Origin: Neobacillus sp. YX16
GTDB lineage: Bacteria > Bacillota > Bacilli > Bacillales > Cytobacillaceae
Assembly: GCF_030123505.1 (NCBI RefSeq)
Contig: NZ_CP126115.1
Coordinates: forward strand, 4,478,001-4,542,000
Length of the DNA stretch: 64,000 bases
Reading direction: 5' to 3'
Shown in pieces: positions 22,594 to 31,602 of this stretch. The notes below the pieces were generated by a model, which had not been told where the DNA came from, did no database searches, and saw nothing but the letters and a program-made list of their open reading frames with translations. The translations under genes were made by a program, and so were the position numbers. Numbering within the stretch: the stretch's first letter is position 1; each line of letters starts with the position of its first letter.

Positions 22594-23211
22594 CTATTTC
22601 ATCCCCCCTTCAACCGAGACTTCAATTACTTTTTCGGTTACATTCCATTGTTGCGAAAGAAATGCGGCGACTTTTTCTGATTCCTCTGTTTGATCTTTAG
22701 ATGGAAGAGGCGTTTCTGTATCAATGCTTACTGGTTGAACGGCTTCGACAGTGGTATCTTTTGTTTCAGGCTGCTTTAAGCGAACTGTAACCATTTCGAG
22801 GTTTTCAGGGAATGATTCTTGACTATCATCCTTGGTTGTTAGTTCTATTTTTGAGATTTCCAAACCAAATTGTTCCATCAACTCCTCTTCTACTCCCTTT
22901 TCAAGCTGGACAGCCATTGTTTCTAAAATATATGCATGATTGGAGGCTTGTATTTCTTTTTTCTGCAATTCTATTAAATTTTCCATATTTTTTTCGCCTG
23001 GACCCTGGAAAGAGGGAATCTGAGCCATTGCTGTTTCAAAATCCTTAGAGATTAACTTAAAAATAGGTGTAAGAATTATGGCTATTAGCAGAAGCCCTGT
23101 AACCATTTTTGTATATTTTTGCATACTTGTATTTGGAAGCAGCATATCAATAACGGTTGCCAAGAGGATAAAAAGAATAATATTCGTTACCCATTCTATT
23201 AAAAATTCCAT
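22594..23211 (-). CDS. spoIIIAF: Stage III sporulation protein AF (SpoIIIAF)
   Basis: 205 residues with two N-terminal membrane helices (about 5-25 and 34-52) and a soluble C-terminal domain, the known SpoIIIAF layout. The segment QQWNVTEKVIEVSVEGGMK closes the protein. Part of the engulfment-stage transport channel; lies 4 bases before spoIIIAG. Confidence 0.94.
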   Translation of the reverse strand: MEFLIEWVTNIILFILLATVIDMLLPNTSMQKYTKMVTGLLLIAIILTPIFKLISKDFETAMAQIPSFQGPGEKNMENLIELQKKEIQASNHAYILETMAVQLEKGVEEELMEQFGLEISKIELTTKDDSQESFPENLEMVTVRLKQPETKDTTVEAVQPVSIDTETPLPSKDQTEESEKVAAFLSQQWNVTEKVIEVSVEGGMK

Positions 23212-23222
23212 AACATTCTCCC

Positions 23223-24425
23223 CTATCTCATCATCATCGTTAGATTCCCTGCTGCAACAATAACGGTAATACTTAAAAAGAACATGAGAGAGACGATACC
23301 TAATGCAGCAAAAACATATATAACGCTTTTGCTAATAATATCTAAACATTTAATAACGGGTCCCCCGCCTAATGGCTGTAAAATAGCAGCAGCAAATTTA
23401 TAAATAAAAGCGATCATTAAGATTTTAATAGCCGGGAAAGCAACAATGATGAGTAGGATGCCGACACCCGCTATTCCAACAGAATTCTTCAACAATCCTG
23501 AGGCACTCACTACTGTGTCCGCCGCATCAGTAAAGATTCTGCCAATGACAGGAATAAAGTTACCTGTCACAAATTTTGCCGTACGAATGGCCACTCCATC
23601 TGTTATTGCTGTGGATGCACCCTGTACGGAAATGACCCCAAGAAAAACAGTTAAGAAAAGCCCCATTAAGCCAATACTCCAGTTTCTTAGCAGCTGCGCA
23701 AGCTGCGTCACCTTATACTGGTCGGACATTGTACTTACGATACTCAAAAGAGTAGCTAAAAAAAGAAGTGGAAGAATGACATATTGCATGAACATCCCAC
23801 TGATATTCATTAAAAACAAAATAACAGGATGGAAGAAAGCTGCTGAGATGATTCCGCCCGATGAAGCAATCAAGGCTAACAAGAGCGGTATTAGCGCAAG
23901 CACAAAGGAAATCATGCTTCCAATCGCCTCATTGGTATACTCTATGACGATATGAAAACTATTAAGGGCAATAATTACTAGGACCATATAGACAATGGAG
24001 TAGGCAACTTTACTAATCGTGCTGCTTTCAAACGCATTTTGCATAGATTGGAGAAACATACTGAATATGGTAAGAAGAATCAAAGAACCAAGTAATTTTC
24101 CATTTACAACAAATTCATGAAATAGGAATTTTAGAACTCCTTGTGTCCAATCCTTGAAGGAGAACTTCTTATCTCCTTTTACAAAATCATACAAACTGCC
24201 TTTCTGGCTTTCTGGGAGGAAGCCGCCGTATTCACTTTGAATATCCTCCCAATATTGTTTAAGCTCTGTTAAGTCCATGGTTTTAAGCTGTGCATCTACT
24301 AATTCTTGTGGAGAGAGAGGTGTCGAGGCATCTTTTTCTACTTCGTTAGCTTGTACACTTGTTGAGGTAAATAAAAATAATAATAGAATCATAATGGGAA
24401 TAATCTGCAGCTTTTGCTTCATCAT
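23223..24425 (-). CDS. spoIIIAE: Stage III sporulation protein AE (SpoIIIAE)
   Basis: 400-residue polytopic membrane protein, the largest integral part of the SpoIIIA complex. It has a cleavable-looking signal sequence (up to about residue 26), a soluble stretch, then about seven hydrophobic helices; the segment FIPVIGRIFTDAADTVVSAS is typical. RBS GAGGTGAAAA precedes two tandem ATGs. Confidence 0.95.
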   Translation of the reverse strand: MMKQKLQIIPIMILLLFLFTSTSVQANEVEKDASTPLSPQELVDAQLKTMDLTELKQYWEDIQSEYGGFLPESQKGSLYDFVKGDKKFSFKDWTQGVLKFLFHEFVVNGKLLGSLILLTIFSMFLQSMQNAFESSTISKVAYSIVYMVLVIIALNSFHIVIEYTNEAIGSMISFVLALIPLLLALIASSGGIISAAFFHPVILFLMNISGMFMQYVILPLLFLATLLSIVSTMSDQYKVTQLAQLLRNWSIGLMGLFLTVFLGVISVQGASTAITDGVAIRTAKFVTGNFIPVIGRIFTDAADTVVSASGLLKNSVGIAGVGILLIIVAFPAIKILMIAFIYKFAAAILQPLGGGPVIKCLDIISKSVIYVFAALGIVSLMFFLSITVIVAAGNLTMMMR

Positions 24426-24459
24426 TTTTCACCTCTAATTTTCAAAGAAAATGACCCTT

Positions 24460-24849
24460 CTAGCTTGGAATCAACTTGATTATGGTTTCGATCATGACCG
24501 TTAAAATTGGGATTGCCATCGCAAGAATTAACACCTTTCCAGCAAGTTCGATTTTTGAAGCTACTGCACCCTGACCTGCGTCCTTTGTAATTTGAGAGGC
24601 AAACTCCGCAATATAGGCAATTCCAATAATCTTAAGTATGGTCTCTACGTAAACTAAATTCACATTTGCATTCACTGCCAGCTTTTCAAGCATATGGATA
24701 ATTTCATAGATTTTATCGACTAAAAACAGGAAAATGCTGCAGCCAACAAATACGATTAACAGAAAGGCGAAATTAGGTTTTTGCTCTTTTATTATTAAGG
24801 CAAGGAAGGTTGCGACAAGAGCCACTCCAACTATTTTAATAATCTCAAT
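24460..24849 (-). CDS. spoIIIAD: Stage III sporulation protein AD (SpoIIIAD), probable ATT start
   Basis: Small polytopic protein of the SpoIIIA complex, about 129 residues, with three to four membrane helices and the conserved VYVETILKIIGIAYIAEFA. The longest frame with a usual start begins at GTG 24825, but this lacks a ribosome site and cuts off the conserved N-terminus. Eight codons upstream, ATT at 24849 has AAAGGAGG 9 bases before it and yields EIIKIVGVALVATFLAL, matching the family start. I therefore propose ATT initiation; a sequencing error in that codon is the alternative. Confidence 0.85.
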   Translation of the reverse strand: MEIIKIVGVALVATFLALIIKEQKPNFAFLLIVFVGCSIFLFLVDKIYEIIHMLEKLAVNANVNLVYVETILKIIGIAYIAEFASQITKDAGQGAVASKIELAGKVLILAMAIPILTVMIETIIKLIPS

Positions 24850-24865
24850 GGCAAAGCCCTCCTTT

Positions 24866-25069
24866 CTATTGAAACAAGAAGACAGATTTTATTTTCTGGA
24901 AGAGATCATCTACAATTGAAGCAACTTGAAACAAAATGTAAATAAAGCCGAATAAAGTAACCCACTGGGCATATTCCTTTTTCCCAACCTGATCAAGAAC
25001 TGTATGCAAGAATGCAACGACTATTCCCACACCGGCAATTTTAAAAATAATATCCACTTCTAAGCCCAT
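24866..25069 (-). CDS. spoIIIAC: Stage III sporulation protein AC (SpoIIIAC)
   Basis: 67-residue protein with two membrane helices (about 8-25 and 36-56) and the family start GLEVDIIFKIAGVGIVVAFL. Core membrane part of the SpoIIIA channel; lies between AB and AD in the operon. Confidence 0.94.
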   Translation of the reverse strand: MGLEVDIIFKIAGVGIVVAFLHTVLDQVGKKEYAQWVTLFGFIYILFQVASIVDDLFQKIKSVFLFQ

Positions 25070-25080
25070 TGCTTTTCCCC

Positions 25081-25596
25081 CTAAATTAATAAAATAATCA
25101 GTAATAATCCTGAAAAGAAACCTAAACTCTTCACCATCTTTTCGTATTTCGCTTGGCTTTCAACTGCGTCCGCTTCTTCTCTTTCGAGATGGGAAAGAGT
25201 TAGCATAATATGTTTTTGCTGGGAAAAGCGATCATGCCGACCTAGGGTTTCCCCAAATTGTTTCATAATCTCAAATTCACCTTGTTTAAAAGCTGTCTGT
25301 TTCCAAACCTCCTTCAAGCTGTCTTCCCAGGCATCCTTGACTGTGGTTTCAGTATCTGTGAGTTTCTTTGCAAACCCTTCAAAGAAGGATGATAATGGCT
25401 TTGATAATTGCGCTGCCAATCTCCTTGCAGCCTCATGCAAAGGTGTATGACCATACATGATTTCAGCTTCAAGTGATTGAAGCGCAGATCTTAATTGTCT
25501 AAGCTGTCTGGGACGTTCGCTTAAATGTTTGGCAACTTCAAATCCTGTCCAAGTAGTAGCAAGAATAATAAAAATGGCGCCAATTATTTTAACCAT
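25081..25596 (-). CDS. spoIIIAB: Stage III sporulation protein AB (SpoIIIAB)
   Basis: 171 residues with membrane helices at both ends and a central helical domain of GspF-like type (RPRQLRQLRSALQSLEAEIM). Probably anchors the SpoIIIAA ATPase to the channel. It starts one base after the spoIIIAA stop codon. Confidence 0.94.
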   Translation of the reverse strand: MVKIIGAIFIILATTWTGFEVAKHLSERPRQLRQLRSALQSLEAEIMYGHTPLHEAARRLAAQLSKPLSSFFEGFAKKLTDTETTVKDAWEDSLKEVWKQTAFKQGEFEIMKQFGETLGRHDRFSQQKHIMLTLSHLEREEADAVESQAKYEKMVKSLGFFSGLLLIILLI

Positions 25597-26520
25597 TTAC
25601 GTCACTCTCACTTTTTGACTGAGTTCTTTTCCATTACCGTCTAAAATATGTGTAATCGTTCCCGGTCCGTGAGCCCTGCTTAGGACAATAAATCGCTGGA
25701 AAATGTTTTGGTCTATAATAGACTTTAGTGACGGTCTATTTTTCGCTTCTTCCAGGCTTGTGCCATGAGTGGTCATGATTAATTTTATGCCTGCATGAAC
25801 AGCTTCTTGAATTGCTTCCGCGTCCTCCATTCGACCAATCTCATCTACAACCAACACGTCGGGACTCATTGAACGAATCATCATCATCATCCCCTCAGCT
25901 TTTGGGCAGGCGTCAAGCACGTCTAACCGGTGCCCAAACGTCATTTGAGGAATTCCATGTACACAACCTGCTATTTCCGAGCGTTCATCAACAATTCCTA
26001 CCTTATATGCGTGTACCCCTTTTTCTTGGTTTCCAGATGAAATAATTCTAGCAATATCCCGTAACAATGTTGTTTTTCCGGTTTGTGGCGGACCAACAAT
26101 CATCGTATGCATCCATGAATGATTGAAAATAAAAGGGATAATCTTCTCTGCGATACCAATCTTTTCCTTGGCAATCCGAATGTTAAAAGAAGCAATATCC
26201 CTTATCGCTTTTACCTTTCCTTCTTCAAGGATGACCTTTCCTGCAAGTCCAATTCTATGGCCGCCTGAAACCGTTATATACCCCCGTTTTAACTCTTCCT
26301 CAAGTGTATAAATTGAGAATTGGCTGATTTTATTCAATAAGTTGAAAGCATCCTCTTGCCGAATAATGTACGATAGAAACATTGGAGCTCCTTTCATCGT
26401 AATTTCTATTGGGCGGTCGATGCGAATTCTGATTTCTTCCAATTCATCTTTTTGACTAGGAGGGATTTTACTGATTTGGTCTGCAATGTTTTTTGGTAAG
26501 AATTTTAGGATTGTTTCCAC
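25597..26520 (-). CDS. spoIIIAA: Stage III sporulation protein AA (SpoIIIAA ATPase)
   Basis: Secretion-type AAA ATPase (VirB11/GspE-like) that powers the mother cell to forespore channel. 307 residues with Walker A GPPQTGKTTLLRDIAR, Walker B VLVVDEIGRMEDAEAI and a C-terminal cap. GTG start with AAGGAGGAAGAT upstream. First gene of the spoIIIA operon, behind a clear sigma-E promoter. Confidence 0.96.
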   Translation of the reverse strand: METILKFLPKNIADQISKIPPSQKDELEEIRIRIDRPIEITMKGAPMFLSYIIRQEDAFNLLNKISQFSIYTLEEELKRGYITVSGGHRIGLAGKVILEEGKVKAIRDIASFNIRIAKEKIGIAEKIIPFIFNHSWMHTMIVGPPQTGKTTLLRDIARIISSGNQEKGVHAYKVGIVDERSEIAGCVHGIPQMTFGHRLDVLDACPKAEGMMMMIRSMSPDVLVVDEIGRMEDAEAIQEAVHAGIKLIMTTHGTSLEEAKNRPSLKSIIDQNIFQRFIVLSRAHGPGTITHILDGNGKELSQKVRVT

Positions 26521-26559
26521 ATATCTTCCTCCTTGCGAGTTGCTTGTCTCATTATTTAA

Positions 26560-26587
26560 AATGTATGCCTTTCGATGCGCAATATGA
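26560..26587 (-). promoter_or_regulatory. Sigma-E promoter of the spoIIIA operon
   Basis: On the minus strand TCATATT, 13-base spacer, CATACATT: an excellent fit to the mother-cell sigma-E consensus (KMATATT-N13/14-CATACANT), about 40 bases before spoIIIAA. Confidence 0.85.
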
Positions 26588-26661
26588 CTAGATTGCTAGG
26601 AATACTTCATAAAGTAAAACGTAATTTATGTAGTATGGAATATAATTGAGGGGGAAAATTC

Positions 26662-27336
26662 ATGTACATTCAGAACCCTGGGGACCGGAATACACTATCT
26701 CTAAGGAACAACCTAATAAAAGTGCAGGGTGAAGGAGAAATTGCCGTACAGCCAGATACAGCCACCGTTAATTTAGGTGTAATAACTGAAAGCAAAGAAC
26801 TCATTAGTGCACAGCAGCAAAATTCAATTGTTGGGAACAAGGTGATTGATTCTCTCATTGCTTTAGGTATTGATAGAAATCAAATTCAAACGTTTGATTA
26901 TCGAATTGAACCCAACTATGACTATGATCAAGGAAAACAAATATTTCGAGGATATAAAGTAACACATATCTTAGAGGTAAAAATCGATGATTTATCTATT
27001 ATAGGAAAAGTAGTAGATACTGCGGTTCAGAACGGAGCAAACCATGTTGCTAATGTTCAATTTACAACGAGATACAAGGATTCTTATTACCAACAAGCAC
27101 TTGTCATGGCATTAAACAATGCAAGCAGCAAAGCAAAAACCATAGCCAATACCTTAAGAGTAACACTCAATCCCACGCCCATTCTGGTGACAGAAGGCAC
27201 AGACGTGATTCAGCCCTTTGAGAGCCAACACATTGCGTTTGCAAAAGGAGTCAGTTCAACACAAATTCTACCGGGACAGCTTCTAATTAAAGCAAGTGTA
27301 TCAGCTGATTATAAATATCATCCTATTAGTGGATAA
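26662..27336 (+). CDS. SIMPL domain protein (DUF541)
   Basis: A 224-residue protein of the SIMPL/DUF541 family (IKVQGEGEIAVQPDTATVNL, then IDRNQIQTFDYRIEPNYDYD and HILEVKIDD). Many relatives are exported, but no signal peptide or membrane helix is visible here, so it is probably cytoplasmic. RBS GAGGGGG precedes the ATG. It is the only plus-strand gene in this stretch, divergent from spoIIIAA and convergent with the ccm operon. Molecular function is unknown. Confidence 0.85.
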   Translation: MYIQNPGDRNTLSLRNNLIKVQGEGEIAVQPDTATVNLGVITESKELISAQQQNSIVGNKVIDSLIALGIDRNQIQTFDYRIEPNYDYDQGKQIFRGYKVTHILEVKIDDLSIIGKVVDTAVQNGANHVANVQFTTRYKDSYYQQALVMALNNASSKAKTIANTLRVTLNPTPILVTEGTDVIQPFESQHIAFAKGVSSTQILPGQLLIKASVSADYKYHPISG

Positions 27337-27376
27337 AAAAAGGATTGAATCACTGTAAAGTGGTTCAATCCTTTTT
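27336..27376. terminator. Bidirectional terminator, SIMPL gene / ccm operon
   Basis: AAAAAGGATTGA-CAC and GTG-TCAATCCTTTTT around a short loop; long A and T tracts on both sides serve both converging units. Confidence 0.88.
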
Positions 27377-27384
27377 TAAAACTA

Positions 27385-27897
27385 TTATTGATCGTACTTC
27401 TTTACCATTCCATATAATTGGGCTGATGTAACCGGACCATTGTAATGCTCTCTTATTACTCCTTGTCTATCGATGACAAACGTTTCTGGCTGCCCTGTAA
27501 CATTATACTTTTTTGCAATTTTGGAATTGTAATCAAATACATAGACGGCAGGCGTGTTATATTTTTCGAGGAACTTTTTCACTCGGTCCATTGTTTCGCC
27601 CTTGTTAATCATAATTAATCGGTATTGATCGCCGTAGTCCTTTGCAAATGCCTCAAGTTCAGGAGCTTCATCCACACATGGTTTACACCAAGATGCAAAA
27701 TAATTTAAGATGATTATTTCGCCTTTGTAATCAGAGAGCTTCGTATTGGTTCCATCTAAATTTGGTAATTCGAAATTATAGGCTTGGTCACCGACATCGG
27801 TATTGTCACCTTTACTAGCCAAACTATACCCAAAAAAGCCAAACATTCCAATTAATAGAAACAATACGAGTAAGTTTATGACTCGTCTGCTCATCAT
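27385..27897 (-). CDS. Membrane-anchored thiol-disulfide oxidoreductase, CcmG/ResA-like
   Basis: Thioredoxin-fold protein of about 170 residues with one N-terminal membrane anchor, so the catalytic domain faces outward. The active site WCKPC follows ILNYFAS, and the cis-Pro loop is TGQPETFVID. It should keep the CxxCH cysteines of apocytochrome c reduced for heme attachment, as CcmG and ResA do. The open frame starts at TTG 27912, but ATG 27897 follows TTAGGAGGAAGC and is better. It is the last gene of the ccm operon, which argues for a CcmG role. Confidence 0.92.
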   Translation of the reverse strand: MMSRRVINLLVLFLLIGMFGFFGYSLASKGDNTDVGDQAYNFELPNLDGTNTKLSDYKGEIIILNYFASWCKPCVDEAPELEAFAKDYGDQYRLIMINKGETMDRVKKFLEKYNTPAVYVFDYNSKIAKKYNVTGQPETFVIDRQGVIREHYNGPVTSAQLYGMVKKYDQ

Positions 27898-27915
27898 GCT
27901 TCCTCCTAACAACCC

Positions 27916-28041
27916 CTATTTATCTAGTTGTTTTAAAAACTCAATATCTTTTTTCAGGCTGCTATGACGCTTTGCAATGAGAAGCATATAACCAAAAATA
28001 ACTAACCAAACAACTGAATAGGCTCCATACATGAATTCCAT
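27916..28041 (-). CDS. ccmD: CcmD-like small membrane protein
   Basis: A 41-codon gene: ATG 28041 with AGGAGGAATTTATT upstream, stop TAG at 27916. The product starts MEFMYGAYSVVWLVIFGYML, a single membrane helix with aromatic residues at its outer end, and has a basic cytoplasmic tail (AKRHSSLKKDIEFLKQ). Size, topology and position directly behind ccmC fit CcmD, the small protein that helps release heme-loaded CcmE from the CcmABC complex. Confidence 0.85.
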   Translation of the reverse strand: MEFMYGAYSVVWLVIFGYMLLIAKRHSSLKKDIEFLKQLDK

Positions 28042-28053
28042 AATAAATTCCTC

Positions 28054-28815
28054 CTAGTTTTCAAGTCTTTCACGTAATTTTTCTTTGTACTGGTCAACTT
28101 TAACTTTCATATTTTCAAAGGATACACCCTTATGAAGAAGGTAGGCATAAAGGAAAGTAAAGGCCGTAATCGTTACCAATAAAGCAACGAGCATACTAGG
28201 TGCTATTCCACCGCCTTGTTGTGATGGACCATCTCCAAATACGATTGGATGGAATTTAGATTGCCACCAGCGAATCGCAAAGAAAACGATGGGAACATCC
28301 GCAAATCCGATAATTCCAAATACTGCAGCTAATCTAGCTTTCTTATCCCAAACACCATCCATCTGTCGAACCATTAAATATGCTACAAAAAGGAAGAAAA
28401 GGATTAGTGTAGTTGTTAGGCGTGGCTCCCAAGCCCACCATGTATTCCATGAAGACTTTGCCCAAATAGGACCTGTCGTTAATACAATGATTGTAAATAC
28501 AACACCAATTTCAGCAGATACATAGGCGTATGTATCATAAATTCGTTTGCGTTTTATTAGAAATAAAATACTGAAGACAAATGTTACAAAGAAAGCTAAA
28601 AATGCTACCCATGCTGATGGAACATGCATATAAAATATCTTTTGTACGGCTCCCATTGTCTTTTCTATTTCTGCATAAAGGAAAATAAAGTAGAATGCCG
28701 CCAACATGGTAGCTACCATACCGCCATATAATATTTTGGTAAGCAGCGAACTTTTTATAGGTGCCAAATCTGTCACCTCTAGTGGCGCCTTTTCTCTTTC
28801 AAGATTCATACTCAT
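28054..28815 (-). CDS. ccmC: Heme handling protein CcmC
   Basis: 253-residue polytopic membrane protein (six helices) of the heme-handling protein family. It carries the tryptophan-rich loop WNTWWAWEPRLTTTLIL, where the usual Asp is Glu, and the flanking His in FYMHVPSAW that ligands heme. In system I it loads heme onto CcmE together with the CcmAB ABC transporter. It starts four bases after the ccmB stop codon. Many cytoplasmic Lys/Arg residues mark the C-terminal tail. Confidence 0.94.
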   Translation of the reverse strand: MSMNLEREKAPLEVTDLAPIKSSLLTKILYGGMVATMLAAFYFIFLYAEIEKTMGAVQKIFYMHVPSAWVAFLAFFVTFVFSILFLIKRKRIYDTYAYVSAEIGVVFTIIVLTTGPIWAKSSWNTWWAWEPRLTTTLILFFLFVAYLMVRQMDGVWDKKARLAAVFGIIGFADVPIVFFAIRWWQSKFHPIVFGDGPSQQGGGIAPSMLVALLVTITAFTFLYAYLLHKGVSFENMKVKVDQYKEKLRERLEN

Positions 28816-28818
28816 CTA

Positions 28819-29493
28819 TTAAACCTCCAGAACGTACTCAATTAGTAAAAAGCATAGTACAAAGAAAATTACATCATAGGCGGCGACCAATTGCAGCCAA
28901 GCAATAGCACTTGGTAATTTCTCCATATTAGTAAGAATGATTTTTGTTGCTTGGGTAACACCGATTAATACCGGGCTTGTCATTGGGAAGAGCAAAAGCG
29001 GTAATAACATCTCACTGCTCTTGGAATTGGAAGCTAATGCAGCCAAGAAAGTTCCAATTGCAATGAATCCAAAACTCCCAACAAACAACACTAAGATAAA
29101 ATATAAAATACTGCCATTCACTTTAAAATCAAATAATAAAAATAGGAAGGGAACCGCGACAATTTCTACAATTAATATCATCGAGAAGTTTGCCATGAAT
29201 TTGCCTAAATAAATACTAGAGGCTTCCATTGGTGCAACCAATAAACCATGCATAGTATCATTTCGCTGCTCAGAAACTAACGAGCGATTAAGGCCTAAAA
29301 TTCCCGAAAATACAATGATTATCCAGACAGCACCTGGAATCACTGCTTTTGTCGTATTGTTTGCTGGATCAAAAGCAAAGCTTAGGACTAAGATGACTAG
29401 CCCAGCAAATATAATCATCGTACCCAAAACTTGTTTTGTTCTGAGTTCAGAATAGATATCTTTTTTTGCAATTGTGAGGGCTGCTCTAAACAT
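28819..29493 (-). CDS. ccmB: Heme exporter/ABC permease CcmB
   Basis: 224 residues with six membrane helices; the family segment SLVSEQRNDTMHGLLVAPME is present. Permease half of the CcmAB ABC transporter needed to release holo-CcmE. Its ATG overlaps the ccmA stop codon (TAATG), which implies coupled translation. Confidence 0.95.
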   Translation of the reverse strand: MFRAALTIAKKDIYSELRTKQVLGTMIIFAGLVILVLSFAFDPANNTTKAVIPGAVWIIIVFSGILGLNRSLVSEQRNDTMHGLLVAPMEASSIYLGKFMANFSMILIVEIVAVPFLFLLFDFKVNGSILYFILVLFVGSFGFIAIGTFLAALASNSKSSEMLLPLLLFPMTSPVLIGVTQATKIILTNMEKLPSAIAWLQLVAAYDVIFFVLCFLLIEYVLEV

Positions 29494-30200
29494 TATGATA
29501 CTCCCTCCACTAACACCTGGTATTTTTCAGAAACTAAACCTAATGATTTATTATTGATGCTAAAATCATCAGCTATCTTTCCGTTCTTCACAATAATAAT
29601 TCGATCACAGATTTCAGCTGCTTGTTTGAAATCGTGAGTAACCATTAATGTGGTACATCCCTTTTCTTTCATGGAAAGAATAACATTATTTAGAATCGTA
29701 ATCGCACCTTGATCCAATCCTGTATGAGGTTCGTCTAGAAGCATGATTTTCGGCTCATGGATAATGGCCCTTGCTATCGCAATCCTTTGGATCATTCCAC
29801 GCGAGAAATTCTTTACTGGTTCATTAATGAAGAATGACAAGCCTACCTCTTTTACCAATTGTCTTGCTCTATTTTCAACATCCTTGACACCATATAACTC
29901 GCCAAAAAACAGTAAATTTTCTAGTGGTGTGTAATGATCGTAAAGCAAGCTGGAATGCGGTAAATATCCAAACAGTTTTTTCACTTCTATATGATCCTTT
30001 TTAAGATCCAATCCGTTAATTTTCACAAGGCCTGAAGTAGGCTTTATTAATGTTGCCAGCACTTTTAAAAGTGTACTTTTTCCCGCTCCATTTGGACCAA
30101 GAATAGCAACTGTTTCACCTTGTTTGACGGATAGGTCAACACCTCGAAGAATTAACTTATTGTCGGCTTGCTTTGTAAGCTTCTTTATTTCAATCATCAA
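29493..30200 (-). CDS. ccmA: Heme ABC exporter ATP-binding subunit CcmA
   Basis: 235-residue ABC ATPase: Walker A GPNGAGKSTLLKVLA, signature FSRGMIQRIAIARAI, Walker B IMLLDEPHTGLD and the switch His in MVTHDFKQAAEI. The signature is FSRGM rather than the common LSxGQ, as in known CcmA proteins. It energises release of heme-loaded CcmE with CcmB. Start codon choice between two adjacent ATGs is open. Confidence 0.95.
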   Translation of the reverse strand: MMIEIKKLTKQADNKLILRGVDLSVKQGETVAILGPNGAGKSTLLKVLATLIKPTSGLVKINGLDLKKDHIEVKKLFGYLPHSSLLYDHYTPLENLLFFGELYGVKDVENRARQLVKEVGLSFFINEPVKNFSRGMIQRIAIARAIIHEPKIMLLDEPHTGLDQGAITILNNVILSMKEKGCTTLMVTHDFKQAAEICDRIIIVKNGKIADDFSINNKSLGLVSEKYQVLVEGVS

Positions 30201-30220
30201 GTATCCCTCGCATTCCGACG

Positions 30221-31216
30221 TTACTCTACAAATTGGCGTAAATTCATCTTAACTTGTACTAAATGCTGCTTATATGCAGAAAGTTTGGCTTGATAATCCT
30301 CTTCTGTCATATTTCCATCATCGAAATTTTCTTCTAATTCAAGGATTTTATCCATAATTGCTTTTTGCTTAGCCATTAAATTCTTAAATGCATTTTCTTC
30401 CGTGTCAGCACCAAGTCTCTTCTCTTCTGCTCTTGCCTTCATTCTAAAGTAAGCAAAATAGGAGAGCGCTGCGATAATAATGGCAGCCATTACAATTAAG
30501 AAAACATGTGGATCCCAACTTCTCAGCGGAGATTGTGACCACATACGAAGATGACCAGGGTTATGGAAGGCCGGTGCTGTTTTTGTTACATTCCCACTAG
30601 TTTCACTGACACCTTGTTCTGTAGAACCTTGGGCTTCACTTGTTGATGGCTGTTTATCTTTGTCATAAATCATTGTAAAGGCTTGTTTTGCTTGGATGCC
30701 TTCAACACTGTATCCCTGATAATTTTGATCATCCATCTTGAATAGCCCTTGATTGGTGGCAGTAATGTTCTTAAATTCAATACTACCCATTCCCTCAGGA
30801 ACAAGAATTTGCACCATTTGAACAGGATAGTTGAAGCTTAGGTTAATTTCCTCACCCTTTGAGATTCTGTAGCTATATGGCAAAACAACGGTCTGATTGG
30901 CTGGGATAGGATCTGTTGTGATGAAGCCTGTATCAACCTGTTTTTGAGCAATTTTGTTATCTAAAAAGGTAAATCCTGTTGCTCCTGTCGGAATAGTGAC
31001 ATTTAGTACTGCTTCATCCTTGCCGTCACCTTTAATTTCCTCTGCTGAAGTATTGGTATAGTTCACCATATTCATCATATTAGTTGACCCATCTTCTGCA
31101 GGGCTGACGACTAGGTAGTGCATATCAACGGATATCGCTGATTCCCCTGCCGCCATTCCATTTAATGGAATGATCAGCAGCAGTCCGAGGAGGAAAACGG
31201 TGACTTTCTTAATCAC
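30221..31216 (-). CDS. Unrecognised secreted, membrane-anchored protein of the ccm operon
   Basis: 331 residues: signal peptide (to about 22), an extracellular beta-rich domain (about 25-185), a low-complexity Ser/Thr/Glu linker, a membrane helix at about 243-262, and a cytoplasmic helical tail containing DDGNMTEEDYQAKLSAYKQ. I do not recognise the extracellular domain. Its layout (secreted domain, helix, short cytoplasmic tail with a G-x-(I/M)-T-x-E-x-Y element) is the same as that of the protein at 34585-35655. Its ATG overlaps the ccmI-like stop (ATGA), so it belongs to the operon. A role in apocytochrome or heme handling is inference only. Confidence 0.8.
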   Translation of the reverse strand: MIKKVTVFLLGLLLIIPLNGMAAGESAISVDMHYLVVSPAEDGSTNMMNMVNYTNTSAEEIKGDGKDEAVLNVTIPTGATGFTFLDNKIAQKQVDTGFITTDPIPANQTVVLPYSYRISKGEEINLSFNYPVQMVQILVPEGMGSIEFKNITATNQGLFKMDDQNYQGYSVEGIQAKQAFTMIYDKDKQPSTSEAQGSTEQGVSETSGNVTKTAPAFHNPGHLRMWSQSPLRSWDPHVFLIVMAAIIIAALSYFAYFRMKARAEEKRLGADTEENAFKNLMAKQKAIMDKILELEENFDDGNMTEEDYQAKLSAYKQHLVQVKMNLRQFVE

Positions 31217-31599
31217 TTTCCTCCCCCCTTATTATTCTTATGACTCTTCATTGTCTCTTCAATTTCACTTTCTATTTCAGCCATTAAATCCTTGTCAACT
31301 GATTGAGATGTTATTTGCTCTTCTTCTTCCTTCATAATGCTGACAACTTGGGATTCATATTGCTTCTTTAGATTTTTGTAATCTACGTGGGAAATTTTAT
31401 CCATCTTATATTCAAACTCTAGTTCATTCAGTGTGGATAAAAGCACTTCTTTATTGGAAGCAGAATCCTGACCCTTATTCGCAAAACTTAAATATGAATT
31501 CCATGAAAAGAAGGGTGCAAGAACAAGTAATAAACAAATGAGCACAAGAGCTGCGGTAAATATCATTGTAATGATCGAGATTTCTTGCATTATGTTCAC
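31213..31599 (-). CDS. CcmI-like N-terminal membrane protein
   Basis: 128 residues: an N-terminal membrane helix (about 9-29) and a charged cytoplasmic part with LLSTLNELEFEYKMDKISHV followed by DYKNLKKQYESQ. That segment matches the signature of the short CcmI-type proteins (L-x-E-L-E-x-D-x-x-x-G-K-I-x-x-x-D-Y). The TPR region of proteobacterial CcmI, which binds the apocytochrome tail, is absent. Lies between ccmH and the unrecognised anchored protein. Confidence 0.7.
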   Translation of the reverse strand: MNIMQEISIITMIFTAALVLICLLLVLAPFFSWNSYLSFANKGQDSASNKEVLLSTLNELEFEYKMDKISHVDYKNLKKQYESQVVSIMKEEEEQITSQSVDKDLMAEIESEIEETMKSHKNNKGGGK

Positions 31600-31602
31600 A
31601 TC

